Shown here piece after piece: positions 44,294-52,015 of a stretch of 64,000 nucleotides of DNA. The DNA is from Isachenkonia alkalipeptolytica. GTDB taxonomy: Bacteria; Bacillota; Clostridia; Peptostreptococcales; T1SED10-28. The notes under the pieces were generated by a model. That model was not told the DNA's origin. It saw only the letters and a list, made by a program, of their open reading frames with translations, and did not search any database. The position numbers and the translations under genes were made by a program. Each line of letters opens with the position of its first letter. Position 1 is the first letter of the stretch. The DNA is taken from the NCBI RefSeq assembly GCF_009910325.1, contig NZ_SUMG01000001.1:248001-312000 (forward strand), written 5' to 3'.

Positions 44294-44335
44294 TTGAAAG
44301 AAACAGAATTCCTTTTGAAATTCTGTTTCTTTCAA
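44294..44335 (-). repeat. 17-bp perfect hairpin inside the ArsR-ABC operon
   Basis: Perfect arms starting TTGAAAGAAACAGAATT with an 8-nt loop, between the small Cys/His gene and the ABC ATPase gene. It is not followed by a T-run in the direction of transcription. It may set relative expression by RNA processing or stabilisation. Confidence 0.75.
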
Positions 44336-44344
44336 AATAGAATC

Positions 44345-44476
44345 CTATGCATTTTTCTCGTCTTCTTCATTACAAGGATGTTTGGAATCCTTGCCATGAC
44401 ATTTTTCGATTAGTTCTTCACTGCATTTCCCATCTTTTGGCTTTCGCTCAGGATGTTCACAGTTTTTCTTATCCAT
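44345..44476 (-). CDS. Small Cys/His-rich protein (43 residues)
   Basis: Starts MDKKNCEHPERKPKDGKCSE and continues through EKCHGKDSKHPCNEED. It has four cysteines and three histidines in 43 residues, grouped as CEH, C, CH and HPC, which is suggestive of a metal- or metalloid-binding peptide. AAGGAGG lies inside the end of the ArsR gene, and the ATG overlaps its stop (8-nt overlap), so it is translationally coupled to ArsR. I do not know a named family for it. Confidence 0.75.
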   Translation of the reverse strand: MDKKNCEHPERKPKDGKCSEELIEKCHGKDSKHPCNEEDEKNA

Positions 44477-44813
44477 TTTGTTTCACCTCCTTTCGAGAGC
44501 AGGAGTGACTACTCCCTCGGGATTTTGAACATTCCATGGGGAGTTTTTCCAGATTCCCTAAGGCTGTAAGTTCCGATGCCGCACTCTTTAACAACTCCCG
44601 GTCTACGGAGTAGTGGGTATAGTAGCCTTTTCTTTCTCCCTTTACCACGCCGGCATTTCTAAGAACTTTTAAGTGCTGGGATACGGCAGACTCAGACAAT
44701 CCCAATCTTTTTGCCAACGCACCAACACAGTAGTTATGTTGTAGAAGAGACGCCACGATATGGTATCGGTTCTGGTCCCCCAAAGCTCGCATAATTGCGA
44801 CAAATTTATCCAA
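44469..44813 (-). CDS. ArsR/SmtB-family regulator
   Basis: About 114 residues, winged helix. LGLSESAVSQHLKVLRNAGVVKGERKG is the recognition region, and one cysteine sits in the preceding helix (NYCVGALAKRL). The C terminus has further cysteines (MECSKSRGSSHSCSRKE), so metal sensing at two possible sites. I prefer the TTG at 44813, which leaves 9 nt after AGGAG; the ATG at 44822 directly abuts that site. It heads an operon with the small Cys/His protein and the ABC exporter. Confidence 0.87.
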   Translation of the reverse strand: MDKFVAIMRALGDQNRYHIVASLLQHNYCVGALAKRLGLSESAVSQHLKVLRNAGVVKGERKGYYTHYSVDRELLKSAASELTALGNLEKLPMECSKSRGSSHSCSRKEVKQNG

Positions 44814-44847
44814 AATAATCATCTCCTGTTTGATTAAGTGTTTTCTG

Positions 44848-44882
44848 ATTTAAATCATAATATACTTAAATGGATTTGTCAA
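44848..44882 (-). promoter_or_regulatory. Promoter and dyad of the ArsR-ABC operon
   Basis: On the minus strand TTGACA (44882-44877), 17-nt spacer, TATGAT (44859-44854). An A/T-rich dyad ATTTAA...TTAAAT (44848-44871) covers the -10 and spacer, as expected for an ArsR operator. Confidence 0.8.
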
Positions 44883-45068
44883 ATGTTAAACGTAAAATAA
44901 GTCAAGAGGGAGAAGCGCCAAATAATAAACCGTAAACTCCGCCTTAAGACGGAGAATAAAGAAGTCCTGGGGCGGTTCTTAATAAGTTCGGATTACGGTA
45001 GTATTGAAGTGAAAATATAGAGTTGTTGAAGAATTAATTGTTCACAGTGTACAGTAGGAGGAGCGCTG

Positions 45069-45446
45069 ATGGGAAAAAGTGTATTAGTGAAAGTCAGGAA
45101 TAATATAGCGATTTTAACGATAATTTGTAGCCTTGCAATGCTATTTTTGTATATTGTTGGATATTTTACGACCCTGCACCCCGATGCATACCGGGATCTG
45201 GTTCGAAGTATTCTTTTGGGGTACGGAATTTATCTTGCAATATTCAGCTTATACAACGGAGTTTATGGGAAGTTATCCGTCCGGGTTAAGGGAACAGGAA
45301 GCAATAGAGTACGCAGCAAAACAGTTGGAAAAATAAAAGAAAGTCCCTCGGAGGCGATCTGTATAATTTTTATGATAATCACATTCCTGAACAGCCTAAT
45401 GATGCTGACGGGATTCGATACACCTAAGGAAGGTACCTATGCCTAA
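45069..45446 (+). CDS. Hypothetical membrane protein
   Basis: 125 residues with about three hydrophobic segments (AILTIICSLAMLFLYIVGYF, a second near 45-65, and ICIIFMIITFLNSLMMLTGF at the end), separated by a basic loop. AGGAGGAG precedes the ATG. The next small membrane gene begins 6 nt after its stop, so the two probably act together. Not recognised. Confidence 0.65.
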   Translation: MGKSVLVKVRNNIAILTIICSLAMLFLYIVGYFTTLHPDAYRDLVRSILLGYGIYLAIFSLYNGVYGKLSVRVKGTGSNRVRSKTVGKIKESPSEAICIIFMIITFLNSLMMLTGFDTPKEGTYA

Positions 45447-45452
45447 GATCAT

Positions 45453-45761
45453 ATGAAGACGCGGCTGGTGATCATCGCTGGCATCATTACGATCTTCATG
45501 TGGAAGGATGTGCTGCAGCGCAAGAAAAATTTCAATTTTCAAAATATATTCAGGAATTTTTACAACAAAGCTTATCAATCGATCTTTCGCTTCACTGCAA
45601 AAATATTTACCCTAATCACAGTAATATACTGCACGTTAATCATTGCCCTTCAAAGCATCATTGATCCTGATGGCGGACTGTTTTTTTACCAATCCTTGCT
45701 GGGAATTTTACTCTTTGTGTCGATAACAATGATAGTGTTTCGCTTTAGCAGAAGGGCTTAA
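45453..45761 (+). CDS. Hypothetical membrane protein
   Basis: 102 residues: an N-terminal helix (LVIIAGIITIFMW), a basic aromatic stretch, then two hydrophobic helices. There is no good SD of its own; translation may be coupled to the gene 6 nt upstream. Not recognised. Confidence 0.55.
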   Translation: MKTRLVIIAGIITIFMWKDVLQRKKNFNFQNIFRNFYNKAYQSIFRFTAKIFTLITVIYCTLIIALQSIIDPDGGLFFYQSLLGILLFVSITMIVFRFSRRA

Positions 45762-45797
45762 GTCGGAAAAGAATTTGATTCGAGGAGGAAGGATAAA

Positions 45798-46217
45798 ATG
45801 AACTCAAAAATTATCTACTTTACCAAAACCGGTCATTCGCGAAAAATTGCAAAGCGTCTGGAAAAAGATTTACAGGTAGAAGCCCTGGATGTAAAAGAAA
45901 ATCCAAAGCTCGAAAACGTGGATTTGCTCTTTGTGATAGGGGGCATTTACGGAGGGAAAAGTGATCCGATGTTATTGACCTATGTTGAAAACCTGGATCA
46001 AGGAGTTGCAAAAAAGGCGGTACTGATGACTTCCAGCACCGGTATGAAAAATACTCAGGATCAGGTGCGCCAGATCTTGGTGAGCAAAGGGATTAAAGTG
46101 TCGAAGGATGAGTTTATTTGTAAAGGTAGCTTCCTCTGGATTTTTGCAAAGGGTTATCCCAACGAAGAGGACCTTTCTAATGCGGTGGATTTTGGGAAAA
46201 GACAGTTGGAAGAGTAA
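45798..46217 (+). CDS. Flavodoxin-family protein
   Basis: 139 residues. KIIYFTKTGHSRKIAKRL matches the FMN-phosphate loop (T/S-x-T-G-x-T/S pattern, slightly changed), with IGGIYGG and SSTGMKN as the later FMN contacts. It may be an electron carrier or a flavodoxin-like oxidoreductase partner. GAGGAAGG precedes the ATG. It lies 36 nt after the two small membrane genes. Confidence 0.8.
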   Translation: MNSKIIYFTKTGHSRKIAKRLEKDLQVEALDVKENPKLENVDLLFVIGGIYGGKSDPMLLTYVENLDQGVAKKAVLMTSSTGMKNTQDQVRQILVSKGIKVSKDEFICKGSFLWIFAKGYPNEEDLSNAVDFGKRQLEE

Positions 46218-46238
46218 GTTCAAGTGGATCAAAGAATG

Positions 46239-46323
46239 AACCAAAGGGTAAACCAAAGGGTAAACCAAAGGGGACGGAGGTGTTCGGTACATCATGTACC
46301 GAACACCTCCGTCCCCTTTGGTT
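46239..46323. repeat. 30-bp perfect palindrome with tandem 12-nt lead units
   Basis: 46263-46323 is a perfect 30-bp stem with a 1-nt centre; its left arm begins AACCAAAGGGGACGGAGG and its core is GGTACAT-c-ATGTACC. Two tandem AACCAAAGGGTA units (46239-46262) precede it, sharing the arm's first bases. It sits between convergent genes, only 6 nt from the stop of the minus-strand one, and probably stops transcription from both sides. Confidence 0.95.
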
Positions 46324-46329
46324 CTATAT

Positions 46330-47679
46330 CTAGTGCGTAGCATCTTTTTTAAGAATAAAAGTGTCATTATTCTGAAGTACTATTTCCTCGGTTCTTTCCA
46401 AGGATGTTCTTATTCGATCCCTAAGGTCTTCCGATTGAATATCAAAGTCTTCAAAATTATCGATGGTCTCCGCCACAGGGAGGACTTCATATCCAAAACC
46501 GCTTCCTTCATTATAGCGATGAACCCATAGCGGGGTGTATTCTACGGAGGTTCTTTCAATCTCTTCACTTAAGGAGCTCTTTTCAAAGGTAGCGTGGACC
46601 ATTAAACCGTCCTCCGTGTACTCCGCATTGGAAGTGTAGTTTCTTAAAGTCTCCTCTCTCTGGTTGGAAATCAAGTTTCCCATGGAATACACCACCAAGG
46701 TTTCGTGGCCGTCATTTTCTATAATATCCATGGGCTGGACCACATGGGGATGGCTACCGAAAATCACATCAACGCCAAGCTCCGATAATTTATTGGCTAA
46801 TTGGGTTTGATAACCGCTGGGTTCTCGCTGATATTCATTTCCCCAATGAAGAAAAAACACAATAATGTCGGCACCGTCTTTTTTCATAGCCTCTATAATT
46901 TCTTCCATTTCCTTAATATCCTCTTCCTGGTAGTGGTCATGAAAGGTATTCATCAAGGGCTGGATATGTGGTGGTACGGGAATACCGTTTAGGGAGATAC
47001 TTTCTCCCATTTTTTCAGTTTCATAGGTATATCCAGTCATACCGACTTTTATATTTTCCACTTCTTCAATGGTATACCGTTTCTCGGATTCATCGCTGCG
47101 GGTACCTATGGCCGTAAGCCCCTGATCGTCTAAAACCTCCAGGGTTCTGAAGAAGCCTTGTTCACCGGTATCATAGGTGTGGTTGTTGATCGTGCTGATA
47201 AACTGAAAACCCGCATCCCTTAGAGCTTCTCCCAGGGCATCGGGAGTGTTAAACATAGGGAAACTGGAATACCCCCGCTCCGGTCCTGCAAAGGTGGTTT
47301 CCAGGTTAGCCATATTGATATCGCTTTGATCTAAGTAAGGCTTCAGATGCAAAAAGTTGTTATGAAAATCATAGGCATCCTCCCCTGCATCGTACTGGGC
47401 GTCCAATTGACTTTGGTGAACCATCACATCACCGACGGCGGATATGGTAACCTCTGTGAACTCTTCAACTTCTTGAACTTCTTCCGACTCTTCCGAGTCT
47501 TGATTTTCCTGATCCTCCAGGCTGTCTTCTCCGACGTTGTTATTCTGTTCATTTAGTTCTCCGTTTTCTTGATTGGGTTCCGGGGCATCTGATTGTTGAA
47601 TATTGCATCCAGTAATCAAAAAAACTCCAATTAATAATATTATCAGCAAGGAAATAATTTTTTTGTTAAACAATTTCAT
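46330..47679 (-). CDS. CapA-family lipoprotein (poly-gamma-glutamate synthesis-like)
   Basis: 449 residues. Signal peptide with lipobox LITGC (Cys near residue 25), a Glu/Asp/Asn-rich linker to about residue 72, then the CapA metallophosphatase-like domain: ISAVGDVMVHQSQL, ANLETTFAG, TINNHTYDTGEQG and FGSHPHVVQPMD. The family is named for polyglutamate capsule export but often works as a surface phosphatase-like protein of unknown substrate. No other cap genes are nearby. Confidence 0.88.
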   Translation of the reverse strand: MKLFNKKIISLLIILLIGVFLITGCNIQQSDAPEPNQENGELNEQNNNVGEDSLEDQENQDSEESEEVQEVEEFTEVTISAVGDVMVHQSQLDAQYDAGEDAYDFHNNFLHLKPYLDQSDINMANLETTFAGPERGYSSFPMFNTPDALGEALRDAGFQFISTINNHTYDTGEQGFFRTLEVLDDQGLTAIGTRSDESEKRYTIEEVENIKVGMTGYTYETEKMGESISLNGIPVPPHIQPLMNTFHDHYQEEDIKEMEEIIEAMKKDGADIIVFFLHWGNEYQREPSGYQTQLANKLSELGVDVIFGSHPHVVQPMDIIENDGHETLVVYSMGNLISNQREETLRNYTSNAEYTEDGLMVHATFEKSSLSEEIERTSVEYTPLWVHRYNEGSGFGYEVLPVAETIDNFEDFDIQSEDLRDRIRTSLERTEEIVLQNNDTFILKKDATH

Positions 47680-47794
47680 CTTCCTTTCACGAGTGTTTTA
47701 ACTTCAAGGATTAAGAAAACCCGATACTAAGATTCTGGGGTTCTATGATCCGCTGATTCAGTAGTGGTTTTAAAATTTAGCAGACTGCAATATT

Positions 47795-48901
47795 TTATTG
47801 GACTTGACCAAAATACTCTTCCATGGTTAAACCCGTTTCGTAAAGCTCTGTTGCAAGCTCCTCTCCTACATAACGTATGTGCCATGGTTCGTAGATATAT
47901 CCTGTAATTTCTTCTTTCTCTTTGGGGTACCGAATAATATAACCGTGTAAGTGGGCATTTTCTTCAACCCACTTGCCTTCCTCGGTGCTACCAAAGTCTG
48001 AAGATAACCCACCGTCTACACTGTCAGCGGTAATATCCATGGCAAGTCCCGTTTGATGTTCACTTTGTCCCGGTTTTGCGCTGAAGGTTCTTGCCTCTTC
48101 ATAACCGTGATTGTTTACAAAGTTGATAAAAATGTTTTCCTGGGCTTCGTAACTTCGGAACCCGGTTCTACCCAATAGAGTGAGACCTTCCTCTGAAGCG
48201 TGATCGAATAAATCCTCTAAGGCTTCAGCGGCTTCAATGCGCATATAGCGGTAATTGGATACTTCTGCCCAAGGGACATCCGGTTGAACTAAATCTTCGG
48301 GATGGAAGTCCGGGGTTAAGGCGATCTCTTTATTTACAATGGCTTCAATATCCTCAGGATTTGGAAGAATGACCATTTCCTCTTCCATTTCTCCGCTTCC
48401 CCAGGTCATCGTCTCGATTTCTTCCTCCGATAAAAAAGCTTGGTGGATATATGCCGAGGTGTCTTCGGTTTCTAGCCGGATCCATCCATTGGCTACGATC
48501 CCCGAAGCTTCCACTGGTTCTTTCGCATCAATCTTGCCAAGAACCTCCGCCTCATAGATAGGCTCTTCACGATAAGGAACCGATATAAGAGTGTACATGG
48601 TTTCATTGATTTCTTCAATGCCCAGCTCCTCGGCTAAGGTTTCCGGTTCGGTGGGCTCTGTTTCTCCCTTATCTTCACTATCCCCATCAATGGGATCGGT
48701 GGTTTCTCCATCTTCTTCAACTTCTCCCGTGTCGCCGTTGTCCTCAGAGTCATTGTCTACTGAATCAATATTGCATCCTGTAATTACAAGGGAGAGGGCC
48801 ATTAGAAGTACTAATATCAGAATTTTATTATTAAAAACTTTTCCTTGTTTGTTCATGATCTTACTTATTTTGGGGGTATTGCTCTGATTGGTGTTGGTCA
48901 T
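47795..48901 (-). CDS. D,D-carboxypeptidase lipoprotein (VanY/M15B) with SH3-like domain
   Basis: 368 residues. Lipobox VITGC (Cys near 43), an acidic linker to about residue 88, an SH3-like wall-binding region (about 100-165), then peptidase M15B with SEHQTGLAMDIT (zinc His and Asp) and EPWHIRYVG (catalytic Glu and zinc His). It trims D-Ala from peptidoglycan stems at the cell surface. AAAGGAG precedes the ATG. Same strand as the CapA-like gene, 115 nt upstream of it. Confidence 0.9.
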   Translation of the reverse strand: MTNTNQSNTPKISKIMNKQGKVFNNKILILVLLMALSLVITGCNIDSVDNDSEDNGDTGEVEEDGETTDPIDGDSEDKGETEPTEPETLAEELGIEEINETMYTLISVPYREEPIYEAEVLGKIDAKEPVEASGIVANGWIRLETEDTSAYIHQAFLSEEEIETMTWGSGEMEEEMVILPNPEDIEAIVNKEIALTPDFHPEDLVQPDVPWAEVSNYRYMRIEAAEALEDLFDHASEEGLTLLGRTGFRSYEAQENIFINFVNNHGYEEARTFSAKPGQSEHQTGLAMDITADSVDGGLSSDFGSTEEGKWVEENAHLHGYIIRYPKEKEEITGYIYEPWHIRYVGEELATELYETGLTMEEYFGQVQ

Positions 48902-49373
48902 TTTGAACTCCTTTCAAATACTTTATAAGCACTGGATTTGAAACTTCCTGTCATTCCTGTTTCTGGATTAATTTTAACACTTGCCATTTTCCTTTGCAAT
49001 AAATTGTTTTATTTATACAATTTCTCTAAAGGCAATAAGATAGGGTTTATGAACCATTGCTTCAAAAGAAAGGGGCGGTGGTCCAAAGAAATCGACATCC
49101 TTGGAGGCAACACGGACTTTTGTACCTTTTTTATCTCTATAACAGAAGGCTTAGTTGGAAACTGAGATAAATCCAAGGATTACATAAGAAATAGAAAAGG
49201 TAGTCTTTAAGAATGTATGGTCCAAGGCGAAAAATTATGTTTGAGAAGAACTGTTCAGTTCCTTAGTGGTGAATTGCCTCCGTCTTTTTTGAGCTATTTG
49301 GGCTAAATCTTAGATATTTCTAGCATCTTTTCGCTCTTTTTAGTATAATAGGTCCATAAAGGAAGGTGACATA
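48902..49373. other. Divergent intergenic region
   Basis: About 470 nt between divergent genes. TATAAT at 49344 is a likely -10 for the LytS-like gene but has no clear -35. A 75-codon frame at 48938-49165 lacks an SD and recognisable content. No RNA element was recognised. Confidence 0.45.
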
Positions 49374-51068
49374 ATGTTAGCAGAAATGATTTTCGCCTTA
49401 GTAAATCGATTAGGACTGATCATCATCTTAGCGGTGATCATCTCTAAAATAGGAATATTTAAACGCTTGATTATAAAACGAAATGCCAGTAAAAAGGACA
49501 AACTGATCCTTGCAGTGGTATTCGGAGTTATCGGCATCCTTGGAACCTACTCCAGTGTACCGGTTAACGGAGCCCTTGCCAACACCCGGGTGGTGGGCGT
49601 CATGGTGGGCGCTCTGCTGGGAGGGCCTCTGGTGGGGCTTGGAGCCGCCATTATCGCTGGAGGCCATCGTTTTCTAATTGATATCGGAGGCTTTACTGCG
49701 ATTGCCTGTGGGATTTCCACCATCGTGGAAGGACTGATGGGAGGATATTTTTACTATTATCTTCGAAATAAAAAGCAGAAATGGAAATACGCACTGTTTT
49801 TCGGAATGCTTGCGGAAATAGCTCAGATGGGTATTATTTTACTGATTGCACGACCCTTTGCTGATGCTCTGGCCTTGGTGCAGATCATCCTGGTGCCCAT
49901 GGTATTCGTCAATTCCATCGGGATTGCTCTTTTTGTAGGAATCCTTGAGAATATCTATAATGAACAGGAACGAATTGCTGCGGGTCAGGCAGAAAAAGCC
50001 TTAAAAATTGCCAACCTTACTTTACCCTATCTTCGAAAGGGACTGAAGGAGGATGTAGCAAATAAGGTCGTGGAAATCATCTATCAGGATGTGGATATTG
50101 CTGCGGTCTCCATTACCGATGGAGAAAAAATTCTTGCTCATATCGGAAAAGGAGGGGACCACCATAAAACCGGAGAACCAGTGCGAACAAGAGCCACTAT
50201 GGAAGTTCTTGCCGATGGCAAGCATCGAATTATTCGGAAAAAAGGTGGAATCTACTGTAGTCATGATAACTGTCCATTAAAGGCCGCTGTGGTGGTTCCT
50301 TTAAAGGAGCAGGATATAACAGTGGGAACACTGAAACTATACCGGGAGACAGAGCACAGCATTACCCATTTGGATGAAAAACTGGCCCTGGGGCTTGCTC
50401 AGCTGTTCTCCACCCAAATTGAAGTCAGCCGGGTGGAAGCCCAGGAAAAGCTCCTGGTAGATGCGGAGCTACGGGCCCTGCAGGCTCAGATCAATCCCCA
50501 TTTTCTTTTCAATGCCATCAACACGATCCAATCCTTCATGCTCTTTGACGGCAAACGGGCCAAGGGTCTATTAAACTCCCTGGCGGTGCTCTTTCGAAAA
50601 AGCCTTTCCACCCAAGGAGAACTCGTGGACTTTGACCAGGAAATCTCTCATATTCAGTCCTATTTGGAAATTGAAGAGGCAAGGTTCGGAGACCGACTGA
50701 AAGTGGAGTACGATCTTCATACCGGCGACGGGGTAAGGGTTCCGCCGTTAATTTTGCAACCGATTGTGGAAAATGCCGTGGTTCATGGTATTCTTCCTAA
50801 ATCGGATGGGGGAATTGTGAAAATCTCCTCGTTGATCAGAAATGAAGATTATCTGGTTCGAATTGAAGATAACGGCACAGGCATCTCAACGACAAGAATT
50901 CCTGAACTGTTGAAGGAAAACCCAAGGGAAGGACAGCGAACCTCCGTAGGATTGATCAATATCCACAAACGCTTAACCACTCTATATGGAGAAGATTACG
51001 GAATGAAAATTCAAAGTTCCAAAGGAAAAGGAACCCAAGTGGAAGTTCGCTTCCCACTGGGAGCATAA
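49374..51068 (+). CDS. LytS/BtsS-type membrane sensor histidine kinase
   Basis: 564 residues. A 5TM-LYT sensor (about 1-190) with PVNGALANTRVVGVMVGALLGG and GGFTAIACGISTIVEGL, a GAF domain (about 205-350) with a cysteine pair in YCSHDNCPL, then a His-kinase domain with INPHFLFNAINT (His near 376) and HATPase motifs VENAVVHG and DNGTGIS. It is followed by a LytTR regulator and a CstA-type carrier, the arrangement of the pyruvate-sensing BtsSR-BtsT/LytST systems, so a small carboxylate signal is likely. Confidence 0.93.
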   Translation: MLAEMIFALVNRLGLIIILAVIISKIGIFKRLIIKRNASKKDKLILAVVFGVIGILGTYSSVPVNGALANTRVVGVMVGALLGGPLVGLGAAIIAGGHRFLIDIGGFTAIACGISTIVEGLMGGYFYYYLRNKKQKWKYALFFGMLAEIAQMGIILLIARPFADALALVQIILVPMVFVNSIGIALFVGILENIYNEQERIAAGQAEKALKIANLTLPYLRKGLKEDVANKVVEIIYQDVDIAAVSITDGEKILAHIGKGGDHHKTGEPVRTRATMEVLADGKHRIIRKKGGIYCSHDNCPLKAAVVVPLKEQDITVGTLKLYRETEHSITHLDEKLALGLAQLFSTQIEVSRVEAQEKLLVDAELRALQAQINPHFLFNAINTIQSFMLFDGKRAKGLLNSLAVLFRKSLSTQGELVDFDQEISHIQSYLEIEEARFGDRLKVEYDLHTGDGVRVPPLILQPIVENAVVHGILPKSDGGIVKISSLIRNEDYLVRIEDNGTGISTTRIPELLKENPREGQRTSVGLINIHKRLTTLYGEDYGMKIQSSKGKGTQVEVRFPLGA

Positions 51069-51101
51069 TAGCCATAAACATATTATATAAGGAGGCGGAG
51101 T

Positions 51102-51884
51102 ATGGAAATTTTAATCGTGGACGATGAAATGCCAGCGCGGAAACAGCTTCGCGCCCTTCTTCAGGATTATAATAGCATCGAGTTGTCCATAGAAGAAGCG
51201 AAAAGCGGTGAGGAAGCCCTAAATTTTTTGAAGGGAAGAACCTTCGACGTGGTGTTTTTGGATATTCAGCTACAGGATATGACGGGTTTGGAAATTGCAG
51301 AAGAGATGGTATTGAGAAAATATCCTTCGAAAATCGTATTCGTTACTGCCTTCGACGAATATGCCTTAAAAGCCTTTGACTACGCCGCTGTTGATTATTT
51401 ATTGAAGCCCATCGATGATCAAAGGTTTGAAAAGACCTTACTACGGATCGAAAAAGAATACCGGGAAAAGGGGAAAAAAGCTCTGGAAAACCCGATTTCC
51501 TCGGTACAGCGTCTGTTAAAGGAACATCTTCAAGAAAAACATCAGTCTAAAAAACTGACATTGGAGCGAGAGGACCGGTTGTATGTTTTGGATATTGAAG
51601 AAGTCATTTATATTGAAACTGAAGAAGGGAATACGAAAGTGGTAACCAGTAAAGGGGATTTTTCTTCTAACTTTACGTTGACGGAGTGGGAAACTAAATT
51701 ACCGGATCCTCCTTTTTTTCGAATCCATCGAAGCTTTCTTGTGAACTTGGAAAAGATTGAGGAAGTGGTTTACTGGTTTAACAACTCACTGCAGATAAAA
51801 GTGAAGGAGAGACCGGATAATCTGATTCCAGTGAGTCGAAGCAGAAGCAAGAGCTTTAAGAAAAAGATGAATATCCAGAATTAG
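51102..51884 (+). CDS. LytTR-type response regulator
   Basis: 260 residues. Receiver domain with acceptor Asp near 54 (VVFLDIQLQDMTG) and a late Lys in DYLLKPIDD; LytTR DNA-binding domain from about 150 (RLYVLDIEEVIYIETEEGNT... FFRIHRSFLVNLEKI). AGGAGG precedes the ATG, 33 nt after the kinase gene. It should bind the 21-bp-spaced direct repeats just downstream of itself. Confidence 0.94.
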   Translation: MEILIVDDEMPARKQLRALLQDYNSIELSIEEAKSGEEALNFLKGRTFDVVFLDIQLQDMTGLEIAEEMVLRKYPSKIVFVTAFDEYALKAFDYAAVDYLLKPIDDQRFEKTLLRIEKEYREKGKKALENPISSVQRLLKEHLQEKHQSKKLTLEREDRLYVLDIEEVIYIETEEGNTKVVTSKGDFSSNFTLTEWETKLPDPPFFRIHRSFLVNLEKIEEVVYWFNNSLQIKVKERPDNLIPVSRSRSKSFKKKMNIQN

Positions 51885-51887
51885 GAT

Positions 51888-51920
51888 ACGGTTTAGCTGA
51901 CAATAGTGACCGTTTATCTG
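51888..51920 (+). promoter_or_regulatory. LytTR-type direct repeats upstream of the CstA-family gene
   Basis: ACGGTTTAGCTG (51888-51899) and ACCGTTTATCTG (51909-51920) match at 10 of 12 positions and are 21 bp apart, two helical turns. They lie about 50-80 bp upstream of TATAAT (51971-51976), which has no good -35, as expected for an activated promoter. Confidence 0.75.
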
Positions 51921-52015
51921 TAAAAGTAAACCGCTTAACAATTAATCAAATATTCAGCAAGACTTCCTTGTATAATGGACTTAATCAAAAACTATTATAT
52001 GAGGAGGTTTTTTTT

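Noticed and set aside
46239-46323. CRISPR-like repeats
   Set aside because: Units are 12 nt, directly adjacent without spacers, and lead into a palindrome; no cas genes are nearby.
48938-49165. 75-codon frame in the divergent spacer
   Set aside because: No SD and no family resemblance; the hydrophobic start is probably chance in A/T-rich DNA.
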